Positions 8,667 through 15,627 of a DNA stretch of 43,112 nt are shown piece after piece; position 1 is the stretch's first letter, and each line of letters opens with the position of its first letter. Origin of the DNA: an uncultured Verrucomicrobiota bacterium (GTDB lineage Bacteria > Verrucomicrobiota > Verrucomicrobiia > Limisphaerales > UBA1096). The notes beneath the pieces were generated by a model. It saw only the letters and a program-made list of their open reading frames with translations, was not told the origin of the DNA and ran no database searches. The position numbers and the translations under genes were made by a program. The stretch spans positions 1-43,112 of the forward strand of contig CAJWEP010000005.1 in NCBI GenBank assembly GCA_913030945.1, written 5' to 3'.

Positions 8667-10129
8667 TGGACGCTTTGAAAGCCAGCCAGGCGCAGCAGGC
8701 GATGGATTTGCAGCAGGTCACCCGCCGGCATTTCTTCAGCCAATGCTCAATGGGCCTGGGCTCGATCGCGCTTGGTTCGCTCCTCGGCGACGGCTTGGTC
8801 AAGGCGGCGAGTGTGAATCCGTTTCAACCCGGTAAACCGCATTTCGCGCCGAAGGCGAAGAACGTCATTTACATGTTCATGGCCGGCGGCCCGTCGCAGC
8901 TGGAGTTGTACGACTGGAAGCCGGAATTAGCCCGTCGCACCGGCGGCGACATTCCCGAGGAGTTCATCAAAGGCAAGCGATTTGCCTTCATGAATAGCAG
9001 TTTCAAGGATCAAAAAAAGCTGCTCGGGCCGGTGAAAAAATTCCATCAGCACGGCCAGGGCGGCATGTGGTTCAGCGAGAATATCCCGCACATCGGCGGC
9101 ATCGCCGACGAGATGACGATGTTTCGCACGTGCAAAACGAACCTGTTCAACCACGCGCCGGCCAAGCTGTTCATGAACACCGGCACCGGGGTTTTTGGCC
9201 GGCCCAGCATGGGGTCGTGGGTGACCTACGGTATCGGCAGCGAGTCGCAGAGTCTGCCGGGATTCGTGGTGCTGCACTCCGGCCCGCGCGGTCCACGTGG
9301 CGGGGCGGCCAACTGGGGGAGTGGCTTTTTGCCGACCACCTACCAGGGGGTGCCGCTGCGGGGTTCGGGAGATCCAATTCTGAACCTGGCCAACCCGGCC
9401 GGCGTCAACCGCCAGCGACAACGCGCCTCGATCGACACCATCAACAAGCTTAACCTGAAGCGCCTGGTGGCGACAGGTGATCCGGAGATCAACACGCGCA
9501 TCGCCTCCTACGAGATGGCATACCGCATGCAGGCCAGCGCGCCGGAGTTGATTGATATTTCCGGCGAATCAAAGGCGACTCTCGACCTTTATGGCATCGA
9601 GCGGGGTAAACCGAGTTTTGCGAACAACAGTCTGCTGGCGCGTCGGCTGGTGCAGCGTGGCACGCGTTTCGTGCAGTTGTACCACACGAACTGGGACAGC
9701 CACGGCGGTCCGGGCGAGACGTTGAACAAGGATTTCGACAAGGTGACCCACGATGTCGACCGGGCCAGCGCGGCGCTGGTGAAGGATCTCAAGGCGCACG
9801 GAATGCTCGACGACACGCTGGTGATCTGGGGTGGTGAGTTTGGGCGGACACCGATGAGTGAGGCGCGGCAAACGGCAGGGCGCAACCATCACATCGACGC
9901 ATTCACCATGTGGATGGCCGGCGGCGGCATCAAGCCCGGCAACATCGTCGGCGAGACGGATGAGTTTGGGTTTGGTGCGATCGATCAGGAATGCCATGTG
10001 CACGACCTGCACGCGACGGTGCTGCACCTGCTCGGGCTCGATCACGAGCGGTTGACTTTTCGCACCCAGGGCCGCGATTACCGCCTCACGGATATCCACG
10101 GCAAATTGATTGAGGACGCATTGGCGTAG
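8663..10129 (+). CDS. DUF1501 Tat-signal protein (sulfatase-like fold)
   Basis: An ATGATG run spans the upstream stop; the first ATG at 8663 forms an ATGA overlap with the PSCyt/DUF1553 gene, giving 488 residues. The signal VTRRHFFSQCSMGLGSIALG is twin-arginine. DUF1501 (PF07394) signatures are NVIYMFMAGGPSQLELYDWKP, NWDSHGGPGETLNKDFD, WGGEFGRTPMSE, GRNHHIDAFTMWMAGGGIKPG and CHVHDLHATVLHLLGLDH. The fold is related to alkaline phosphatase and sulfatase, but the sulfatase Cys/Ser formylglycine motif is not evident. The partnership with the upstream gene is a conserved arrangement in this phylum. Function unknown. Confidence 0.93.
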   Translation: MMDALKASQAQQAMDLQQVTRRHFFSQCSMGLGSIALGSLLGDGLVKAASVNPFQPGKPHFAPKAKNVIYMFMAGGPSQLELYDWKPELARRTGGDIPEEFIKGKRFAFMNSSFKDQKKLLGPVKKFHQHGQGGMWFSENIPHIGGIADEMTMFRTCKTNLFNHAPAKLFMNTGTGVFGRPSMGSWVTYGIGSESQSLPGFVVLHSGPRGPRGGAANWGSGFLPTTYQGVPLRGSGDPILNLANPAGVNRQRQRASIDTINKLNLKRLVATGDPEINTRIASYEMAYRMQASAPELIDISGESKATLDLYGIERGKPSFANNSLLARRLVQRGTRFVQLYHTNWDSHGGPGETLNKDFDKVTHDVDRASAALVKDLKAHGMLDDTLVIWGGEFGRTPMSEARQTAGRNHHIDAFTMWMAGGGIKPGNIVGETDEFGFGAIDQECHVHDLHATVLHLLGLDHERLTFRTQGRDYRLTDIHGKLIEDALA

Positions 10130-10242
10130 AGGAGGTATGACCTCCCCGCTTAGCCAGGGACGGGTTTTCGTAACTATTTGCCTCGGAAAAACGTTTAACC
10201 TATGTTCGGGTGGTCGGTAAGGGCAGGCTTGTGGCCTTAAAA

Positions 10243-10977
10243 ATGAGCAAAGTCGTGAAAAACGGAGGAAAGTTGGTGTTGGCGGTGGCTGTCTTGGGCG
10301 TCTTTTTGTCGTCCGTTGAAACCGTGCGGTCGATCGAAAACCCGTATCTGACCATCAGTAAACGCAACGCGTTTGACCTCACCAGTGAGCCGCCGCCCGG
10401 GCCTAAAACCGCACCCGAGCCTCCGAAAAGCGAGGACATCAAGCTGACCGGGATTTATCAGCACGAGGGCGTGGAACGCGCGGCGCTGGCGCTGATCGAC
10501 ACCAAGAAAAAGGCCGACCCCCCCAGCTACCTGCAATTGGCGGCCGGCGAAAAAAAGGACGGCATCGAGATCGTTTCCATCGACAAGGCAACAGGGAAAG
10601 TCACCATCAAGGAGTTTGGTGAACTTCGAAGTCTGAATTTCAAGGAGGATGCCTTCAAGACCTCGGTGACCAAGGCGCCCCGAAAAACTTCCTCGAGAAG
10701 TTCCTCCTCCAAGTCATCCAGTGACGCTGCCAGGAAGGCGGCCGAGATCAGGGCAGCCATTGAAAAGAAACGAGCCGAGGAGGCAGCCAAGCGCTCAGGA
10801 GGGAGCGAACAATCATCGCGGGATAAATTGCGGGAGCGCTTTGCCAACATGTCGGATGCGGATCGGCAAAAGTACGCGCAACAGATGCGCGAACGTTACA
10901 GCAGCCAGAGTCGGGGTAGCGAGAGGAGTGACCGGGGCGACCGAGGCGGGAACAGCGACAGCCGTCGCGGGCGTTGA
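10243..10977 (+). CDS. Inner-membrane protein with GspC/PilP-like region and charged tail
   Basis: I do not recognise a named family. With the ATG at 10243 (a GTG at 10210 is possible) the N-terminus has a single membrane segment, GGKLVLAVAVLGVFLSSV. It is followed by NPYLTISKRNAFDLTSEPPPG and IKLTGIYQHEGVERAALALID, then LQLAAGEKKDGIEIVSIDKATGKVTIKEFG. This layout (NxFxLT, proline linker, small beta domain whose strands end in a V-x-I repeat) resembles the homology region of GspC or PilP in secretion or pilus systems. The last 90 residues are low complexity, rich in Ser, Arg, Lys, Glu and Gly (SSRSSSSKSSS; ERSDRGDRGG), with a coiled-coil stretch (AAEIRAAIEKKRAEEAAKR). The adaptor role is inference. 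Confidence 0.6.
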   Translation: MSKVVKNGGKLVLAVAVLGVFLSSVETVRSIENPYLTISKRNAFDLTSEPPPGPKTAPEPPKSEDIKLTGIYQHEGVERAALALIDTKKKADPPSYLQLAAGEKKDGIEIVSIDKATGKVTIKEFGELRSLNFKEDAFKTSVTKAPRKTSSRSSSSKSSSDAARKAAEIRAAIEKKRAEEAAKRSGGSEQSSRDKLRERFANMSDADRQKYAQQMRERYSSQSRGSERSDRGDRGGNSDSRRGR

Positions 10978-11005
10978 CGGTAGTATTCAATATAATCTTC
11001 CACCG

Positions 11006-11025
11006 GCCAAGCGCTTGGCCAAGCG
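11006..11025. repeat. Double overlapping copy of the iterated palindrome
   Basis: Two palindromes share sequence here: GGCCAAGCGCTTGGCC (11006-11021) and CGCTTGGCCAAGCG (11012-11025). It lies six bases upstream of the shared terminator hairpin, in intergenic DNA between converging genes. Confidence 0.9.
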
Positions 11026-11030
11026 ACAAA

Positions 11031-11057
11031 AAAAGCGGAGCCGCCTGGCTCCGCTTT
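11031..11057. terminator. Bidirectional intrinsic terminator between converging genes
   Basis: Inverted repeat AAAGCGGAGCC (11032-11042), loop GCCT, GGCTCCGCTTT (11047-11057), an 11-bp stem. The A-run on the left (11027-11034) provides a U-tract for the minus-strand Hsp20 transcript, and the TTT on the right, though short, closes the plus-strand transcript. It sits between the GspC-like gene and Hsp20, which converge. Confidence 0.85.
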
Positions 11058-11084
11058 GGGGATTGTCCTGATAATCAATCCAGA

Positions 11085-11522
11085 TTATTCCGCGATGGAA
11101 ACTTCGAATGGTCTGCTGGCCTCGACCTTCGGCAGCTCGACCATGAGCAGGCCGTTCTTGAACTCGGCCTTGATCTTTCCGTTCTCGATACCGCTGCCCA
11201 GTTCGAACGAGCGGCTGAACTTGCCGTAAGCCCGCTCGTAGCGGTGGCCAAACTCCTTGCTTTCGCTGTGCTCAGCCTTGCGCTCGCCGGTCAGCGTCAG
11301 CACGCCGTCCTCCACCGTCAGATTGATGTCGCCCTTGGTCAGGCCGGGCAGATCGGCGGTCAGCGTGTAGGCGTCGGTGGACTCGACGATATCCACCGCC
11401 GGGTTCCAGGTGCCGGCATGGGTGGCCTTGGCCAGACTCCCGATCGAGTCGTTGAACAGGGTGCCAAACACATCTTCAAACACATTCAACGGATTCGTGT
11501 TTCGTTTCGTACAAGTCATCAT
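11085..11522 (-). CDS. Small heat-shock protein, Hsp20/alpha-crystallin family
   Basis: About 145 residues; an ATP-independent holdase chaperone of the cytoplasm. The alpha-crystallin domain spans roughly residues 40-140: WNPAVDIVESTDAYTLTADLPG, VEDGVLTLTGERK, FSRSFELGSGIENGKIKAEFKNGLLMVELPK, with the A-x-x-x-n-G-v-L motif present as AEFKNGLLMV. Three ATGs cluster at 11528, 11522 and 11519. The Shine-Dalgarno AAAGGA (11531-11536) is only two bases from the first but eight from the second, so 11522 is chosen. A perfect sigma-54 promoter match lies about 60 bp upstream, and a strong terminator follows the stop. No CIRCE element is seen. Confidence 0.95.
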   Translation of the reverse strand: MMTCTKRNTNPLNVFEDVFGTLFNDSIGSLAKATHAGTWNPAVDIVESTDAYTLTADLPGLTKGDINLTVEDGVLTLTGERKAEHSESKEFGHRYERAYGKFSRSFELGSGIENGKIKAEFKNGLLMVELPKVEASRPFEVSIAE

Positions 11523-11582
11523 AATCATTTTCCTTTCTGTTTTCAGGTTAACGGTTTCTATCGAACCAACTGCCCCAGTTAA

Positions 11583-11598
11583 TGCAAACCGCGTGCCA
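11583..11598 (-). promoter_or_regulatory. Sigma-54 (-24/-12) promoter for hsp20
   Basis: On the minus strand the sequence reads TGGCACG, CGGT, TTGCA, an exact match to the sigma-54 consensus TGGCACG-N4-TTGCW with correct GG-to-GC spacing of 12. Predicted transcription start is near 11572, giving a leader of about 50 nt before the hsp20 start. Transcription would require an AAA+ enhancer-binding protein; none is encoded in the window and I see no clear enhancer site. Confidence 0.7.
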
Positions 11599-11657
11599 AG
11601 CGATTAAGTCAAAAAATGGTCAAATAAAGCAACAATTCGTTTGTAAATAGCAGACAA

Positions 11658-11708
11658 GGGACATTATGGCACAGTTAAAAGTAGACTAAGTTAGGGACAA
11701 TGTGTCCC
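11658..11708. repeat. Possible relic of an IS end (IS21-like terminal repeats)
   Basis: GGGACA occurs at 11658 and again at 11694; the second copy forms an inverted repeat with TGTCCC at 11703-11708 (GGGACA-ATG-TGTCCC). Between them is GGCACAGTTAAAAGTAGAC, which recalls terminal repeats of IS21-family elements from memory. No transposase or helper ATPase gene is present. Low confidence; it could simply be an operator. Confidence 0.3.
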
Positions 11709-11713
11709 AAATT

Positions 11714-11733
11714 GCCCGCTTGGCCAAGCGGGC
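11714..11733. repeat. Iterated palindrome, 20-bp perfect copy
   Basis: GCCCGCTTGGCCAAGCGGGC, a perfect 20-bp palindrome around the CTTGGCCAAG core, in intergenic DNA about 105 bp before the permease operon start. Confidence 0.95.
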
Positions 11734-11838
11734 CGGTTAGCTGCGAATTGAAGGCGGAGGTGTCACAGCGCCTCCGGCGTGGAACCATCTTGCACGGCGC
11801 TTTACAGGGTTGCGGGTCCGCGGGCATGGTATTGCCCC

Positions 11839-12807
11839 GTGAGCTTGGCCTATTTTTTGAGGCGCGTGGCGATGCTGGTGCCGTTGGTGCTGGTGATCAG
11901 TTTTCTCGCGTTTTGCCTGGTGCGCGTGGCGCCGGGCGGGCCGTTTGACAAGGAGCGCGCGCCGGCCTCGCCGGATATCGAGCGCAATCTCAAGGCCAAG
12001 TACCACCTCGACGAGCCGCTGTGGCAGCAGTATCTGCGATTTGTCGGCATCGGTTATGAAAAACGGGACGGCGAGTGGCGGGCATTTGAGGGCGGCCTTG
12101 TGCGGGGCGACTTCGGGCCGTCGCTGAAGTATCGCAACCACTCGGTCAACGACATCATCGCACAGGGGTTGCCGGTGTCGCTGTCGTTGGGGATGCTGTC
12201 GTTCTGTTTTGCGCTTGGCTTCGGGATTCCGGTGGGAGTGTGGACGGCGGTTCGCCGGGGGCGCTGGCAGGATCACGTCGGCAGTTTTTTTTCCATTCTC
12301 GCGGTGTGCATCCCGGCGTTTGTGCTGGGGCCAGTGCTGATTGTGTTACTCGGGATCAAGTGGCCGGTATTCCCGGTGGGGCTCTGGGGCGGACCGTGGC
12401 ATGTGATCCTGCCGGCGATCGCGCTGGGCACCTACTTCGCCGGAAAAGTTTCGCGGCTGACTCGTGAGGGGATGAGCCAGACGTTGCAGTCGGACTTCAT
12501 CACCACCGCGCGCGCCAAGGGGGTGAGTGAACGATCCATCATTCTGCGGCACGCGCTGCGCGAGGGCCTGCTGCCGGTTGTCACGTACAGTGGACCGCTG
12601 CTGGCCGACCTGCTGGTGGGGTCGTTCGTGGTGGAGAACCTGTTTCAGATTCCCGGCATCGGGGTGTTCCTCGTGAACAGCTCGATCAACCGCGACTACA
12701 CGATGGTGGTCGGGCTGGTGATCCTGTACTCGGTGATGTTACTGACGCTCAACCTCGTGGTCGATGCCGTCTACGGCTTGCTCGACAAACGGGTGAAATA
12801 TGGCTGA
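11839..12807 (+). CDS. ABC transporter permease, DppB/OppB type
   Basis: The GTG at 11839 gives MSLAYFLRRVAMLVPLVLVI, the classic N-terminus of DppB/OppB permeases; an upstream GTG would add 20 unrelated residues. The protein has about 322 residues and six predicted membrane segments. The coupling (EAA-type) loop is FITTARAKGVSERSIILRHALREGLLPVV, followed by VVENLFQIPGIGVFLVNSSINRDYTMV and ILYSVMLLTLNLVVDAVYGLLDKRV, both family hallmarks. The periplasmic loop after TM1 is long, as in the YejB/oligopeptide subgroup. It overlaps the next permease gene by 8 bp. The binding protein and ATPases are not in the window, so peptide substrate is inferred. Confidence 0.93.
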   Translation: MSLAYFLRRVAMLVPLVLVISFLAFCLVRVAPGGPFDKERAPASPDIERNLKAKYHLDEPLWQQYLRFVGIGYEKRDGEWRAFEGGLVRGDFGPSLKYRNHSVNDIIAQGLPVSLSLGMLSFCFALGFGIPVGVWTAVRRGRWQDHVGSFFSILAVCIPAFVLGPVLIVLLGIKWPVFPVGLWGGPWHVILPAIALGTYFAGKVSRLTREGMSQTLQSDFITTARAKGVSERSIILRHALREGLLPVVTYSGPLLADLLVGSFVVENLFQIPGIGVFLVNSSINRDYTMVVGLVILYSVMLLTLNLVVDAVYGLLDKRVKYG

Positions 12808-13759
12808 AGCAGCGCACCAATCCGGCCAGGCGCTTGGCCAAGCGCTGGAAACCGGCGAGTCGCCGAACCGCCGCGCCTGGCTGCGCTTTCGCGACAACCG
12901 ACCGGCGGTGGTGGCGACGGTGTTCCTACTTGCCCTGCTCGTGCTGGCGCTGGCCTGGCCGCTGCTCTCGAGCCAGGGCGACATGCACAGCGAGTCGCAG
13001 TTTGCCGCGCCGAGCGGCAGCCATTGGTTTGGCACGGACGTGCACGGGCGCGATCTGTTCGGGCGCGTGCTGGCTGGCACGCGGATTTCGCTGATGGTCG
13101 GCCTGGTCGGCGCGCTGGTGAGTTTGGTGATCGGTGTGCTGTGGGGCGCGACGGCCGGCTTCCTCGGCGGGCGCTGGGACAATCTGCTGATGCGCACGGT
13201 GGACATGCTCTATTCGCTGCCGTCGATTATTTTCGTGATCGTGATCATCACGACACTGGAGGAGGTCCTGCAGGGCTGGCTGCAGGCGGCCTTCGGGGGC
13301 GATGGCGGCGAGACGGCGCGGATGCTTCTGCTCTACGCCGGCTTGGGCGCGGTGTCGTGGTTGACAATGGCGCGCATCGTGCGTGGGCAGGTGCTGGCGT
13401 TGCGCGAGCGGCAGTTCGTCGAGGCAGCGAGGTCCCTTGGCCTCGGCACACGTGCGATCTTGTGGCGGCACATTCTGCCTAATGTCTTTGGCGTGGTGAT
13501 TGTTTACCTGACGTTGACGCTGCCGGCGGTGATTCTGTACGAGTCGTTTTTGAGCTACCTCGGACTCGGCATTCAGCCGCCGAGGGCGAGCTTGGGGTCG
13601 CTGATCGCGGAGGGGGCGAAGCAGATTAACCCGATCCGCGTCTACTGGTGGATGATCGTGTTTCCGGCCGGCTGCCTGGCGGCGTTGCTGATGGCGCTCA
13701 ACTTCCTCGGCGACGGTTTGCGGGATGTGTTCGACCCCAAGGCCGACAAGGAAAGTTGA
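12800..13759 (+). CDS. ABC transporter permease, DppC/OppC type
   Basis: A 319-residue partner of the upstream permease, overlapping it by 8 bp. The N-terminal cytoplasmic part (OppC_N region) is followed by LAGTRISLMVGLVGALVSLVIGV, preceded by HWFGTDVHGRDLFGRVL, a near-universal DppC/OppC motif. The coupling loop is FVEAARSLGLGTRAILWRHILPNVFGVVIV, and near the C-terminus are FLSYLGLGIQPPRASLGSLI and NFLGDGLRDVFDPK. Residues 8-15 (SGQALGQALE region) are encoded by a 16-bp copy of the iterated palindrome, suggesting the N-terminal extension tolerates it. Ends before a further palindrome copy and the tRNA; no ATPase follows. Confidence 0.94.
   Translation: MAEAAHQSGQALGQALETGESPNRRAWLRFRDNRPAVVATVFLLALLVLALAWPLLSSQGDMHSESQFAAPSGSHWFGTDVHGRDLFGRVLAGTRISLMVGLVGALVSLVIGVLWGATAGFLGGRWDNLLMRTVDMLYSLPSIIFVIVIITTLEEVLQGWLQAAFGGDGGETARMLLLYAGLGAVSWLTMARIVRGQVLALRERQFVEAARSLGLGTRAILWRHILPNVFGVVIVYLTLTLPAVILYESFLSYLGLGIQPPRASLGSLIAEGAKQINPIRVYWWMIVFPAGCLAALLMALNFLGDGLRDVFDPKADKES
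12830..12845. repeat. Iterated palindrome, 16-bp copy inside dppC-like gene
   Basis: GCGCTTGGCCAAGCGC, perfect, read in the protein as LGQAL. It is preceded by GCCAG; the same GCCAGG lead-in is found at the copy just after this gene. Confidence 0.95.
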
Positions 13760-13768
13760 CCAGCCAGG

Positions 13769-13782
13769 CGCTTGGCCAAGCG
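13769..13782. repeat. Iterated palindrome copy after the permease operon
   Basis: CGCTTGGCCAAGCG, ten bases after the dppC-like stop codon and about 30 bp before the tRNA 3' end. Followed by GTCTTTTG, so it could also act as a weak hairpin terminator for the operon. Confidence 0.9.
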
Positions 13783-13813
13783 GTCTTTTGAGGCAGGCGT
13801 GAACAGATGAAAA

Positions 13814-13890
13814 TGGTCGGGACGGCGGGATTTGAACCCGCGACCTCCTAGTCCCGAACCAGGCGCGCTACCAAGCTGCGCCACGTCCCG
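13814..13890 (-). tRNA. tRNA-Pro (anticodon CGG)
   Basis: On the minus strand the 7-bp acceptor CGGGACG pairs with CGTCCCG, with discriminator A and an encoded CCA (13814-13816). The D arm contains GGCGCAGCTTGGTAGCGC; the anticodon loop TTCGGGA gives anticodon CGG between CCTGG and CTAGG (one G-U pair); the T arm is CGCGGGTTCAAATCCCGC. All arms close normally. It decodes CCG proline codons. No integrase or direct repeat marks an attachment site here. Confidence 0.97.
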
Positions 13891-14014
13891 ACCAAGGGGC
13901 CGCGCAGTCTGCCGATGGCTTGATCGCTTGGCAAACCGTTTTTCACGAACGTTAACCAGCCGTTTTTTCCATTGGAGACAGCGCGATCATTGACCCGGCA
14001 CGGGGAAGCGGGTA

Positions 14015-14761
14015 ATGATGTCCGGCCCTATGAACGAGGATATCCGCCAACTGCTGGTTTTACAGGATCGCGACGCGAAGGCCAGCCGGCTTGAGGCCGA
14101 GGTGGAATCGATCGATCCCGAGCGCGAAAAAACGAGGCGGGACAGCCTTCGGGCCCAGCAGGTGGTGGAGCAGGCCAAGCAGGATCATATGCAGCTGGAG
14201 GTTCGTCGGAAGGACCTGGAGAATGAGGCGGAGTCCAAAAGGGAGCAGATTCTCAAATACTCCCAGCAGCAACTCGAGACCAAGAAGAACGAGGAGTATC
14301 AGGCGCTGGCCCGGGAAATCGAGCACGTCCGTCAGGCGATCTCGGAACTCGAGGACCGGGAACTGGAATTGATGGAGGAGCAGGAAGCCTTCAAGGCAAA
14401 GCTCGCGGAGGCCAATCGGATGGCCGAGGAGTCCAAGGCGTCCGAGGCTCGAACGCTCTCCGAGTTCGACGAGCGCGAGAAAAACATCGAGAAGGAACTT
14501 GACGAACTGGATGACGAGCGCGAGGAGCTCGTCAAGACAATCAGCAAAAAAACGTTCGCACACTACGAGCGACTGCTCGACACCAAGGAGGGCAGGGTAA
14601 TCGTGGGCGTGGATCACGGCAGTTGCGGCGGCTGCCACATGAAGCTTCAGACGCAGGAAATCGTCAACGCCAAGAGCGGGCGGGAGATGGTCACCTGCGC
14701 CAACTGCGGCCGGCTCATCTACTACACGCGTGAGATGGTCATGGCTGATGAGTTGGATTGA
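14015..14761 (+). CDS. Coiled-coil C4 zinc-ribbon protein (CT398/CdsZ-like, PF02591)
   Basis: A 248-residue protein. Residues about 8-190 form a long charged alpha-helical hairpin (for example ESKREQILKYSQQQLETKKN and DEREKNIEKELDELDDEREE). The C-terminus has a zinc ribbon with CGGC at 204-207 and CANCGR at 228-233. This is the architecture of the widely conserved C4-type zinc-ribbon family; the chlamydial member CT398/CdsZ binds sigma-54 and type III secretion components. An ATG pair at 14015/14018 or ATG 14030 (MNEDIRQLLVLQDRD) may be the true start. Given the sigma-54 site 2.4 kb away, a link to sigma-54 is attractive but only inference. Confidence 0.85.
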   Translation: MMSGPMNEDIRQLLVLQDRDAKASRLEAEVESIDPEREKTRRDSLRAQQVVEQAKQDHMQLEVRRKDLENEAESKREQILKYSQQQLETKKNEEYQALAREIEHVRQAISELEDRELELMEEQEAFKAKLAEANRMAEESKASEARTLSEFDEREKNIEKELDELDDEREELVKTISKKTFAHYERLLDTKEGRVIVGVDHGSCGGCHMKLQTQEIVNAKSGREMVTCANCGRLIYYTREMVMADELD

Positions 14762-14862
14762 TGGGGACTGGCCCCTGGCAAAGTTGTAACCAACCCCATT
14801 TCACGAACGACTAGTCAAGCACCCGGCAGCATGGCTGGGATGGGAAAACAAAAAATAACATT

Positions 14863-15366
14863 ATGAAACTAAAGACGATAATAGCAATGACGGCTGCCCT
14901 GATGATCGGTGCAGGAGGAACAACGACTGTTGAGGCGAAGGGGGATCGCGATCGTGGCTCACGCCAAGAAGTTTACAAAAAAAAGAACAGCGACAAAAGA
15001 GCACAGGCCCGACGCGATCAGGGTTCCCGTGGCCCGCAGTTCCGTGGTGGGTTTGGTGGTCCTCGCGGTCCGATGGCATCACGCGGTCACCAAGGTTCGG
15101 GTGGTCCAAAGGGTCCTCATGTCCGAGGTGGCCAAAAGGGTCAGCCGCGTGGAAATAAAGCGCGCCGTAAAGGCCAAGGTACGGGTGGTCCGAAGAGTCC
15201 CCATGTTCGCTTGGGTGGCCACAAAGGTAAGCCACACGGAGATAAAGCTCGCCATGGGGACCAAGGTCGATCCGGTTTAAACTCTAAGGCTCGCAGTGGC
15301 AAACGTGGCAGTGATAAGCGTCGTGGTGGCAGAAAGGGTCACCAAAAGAACCGCCAACGTCGCTAG
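14863..15366 (+). CDS. Secreted, extremely basic Gly/Lys/Arg repeat protein
   Basis: A 167-residue protein of no family I recognise. MKLKTIIAMTAALMIGAGG..VEA is a Sec signal. The mature part is almost wholly Gly, Arg, Lys, Gln, Pro, His and Ser with very few acidic or large hydrophobic residues. Two imperfect repeats of about 28 residues are visible, one starting GGPKGPHVRGGQKGQ and one GGPKSPHVRLGGHKGK, each running to a KAR motif. Wobble bases differ between repeats, suggesting the protein rather than the DNA is kept. Probably disordered and polyanion-binding (nucleic acid, polysaccharide or cell surface); this is inference. A terminator hairpin follows about 60 bp downstream. Confidence 0.65.
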   Translation: MKLKTIIAMTAALMIGAGGTTTVEAKGDRDRGSRQEVYKKKNSDKRAQARRDQGSRGPQFRGGFGGPRGPMASRGHQGSGGPKGPHVRGGQKGQPRGNKARRKGQGTGGPKSPHVRLGGHKGKPHGDKARHGDQGRSGLNSKARSGKRGSDKRRGGRKGHQKNRQRR

Positions 15367-15425
15367 ATTTTAATCCTTATGGTTTACTGTCGTACGACGC
15401 TTTCCCAGTTTTGATTTACTTGAGG

Positions 15426-15459
15426 GTGGGCATGTTTAAAGCATGCCCGCTCTTTCTTT
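15426..15459 (+). terminator. Intrinsic terminator
   Basis: A 9-bp stem GTGGGCATG / CATGCCCGC (one G-T pair) with loop TTTAAAG, followed by TCTTTCTTT. Lies 60 bp after the basic-protein stop. The rest of the gap up to 15627 is AT-rich and shows no other feature. Confidence 0.75.
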
Positions 15460-15627
15460 GTGTGGGGGCGGATATTCCCGAGTGCGGCAGGACCACACAT
15501 CTGATCATCGATTTTCTAGTAAAAAAGACCCAAATGAACTGTTTTCCTGGTTGGTATTGCCATTGCTATAGATAATTGTTAACTGGAGCATCTGATAATC
15601 AGTGAGTTGCGTAAAATAAATCATCCG

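Larger units (their letters stand above)
11529..11838. other. 310-bp intergenic region between divergent hsp20 and permease operon
   Basis: No convincing gene is present. Reading from the hsp20 side it holds the hsp20 ribosome-binding site, a sigma-54-type promoter (11583-11598, minus), an AT-rich stretch (about 11607-11690), a possible insertion-sequence end relic (11658-11708), and a 20-bp perfect copy of the iterated palindrome (11714-11733). The permease operon promoter should be here, but I see no clear -35/-10 pair for it. Confidence 0.6.

Noticed and set aside
10132-10146. Hairpin GGAGGT-ATG-ACCTCC after the DUF1501 stop as a terminator
   Set aside because: The 6-bp stem has no T-run after it; it is too weak to call.
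13764-13890. tRNA-Pro as an integration site of a mobile island
   Set aside because: There is no integrase, no repeated tRNA 3' end and no change in composition on either side.
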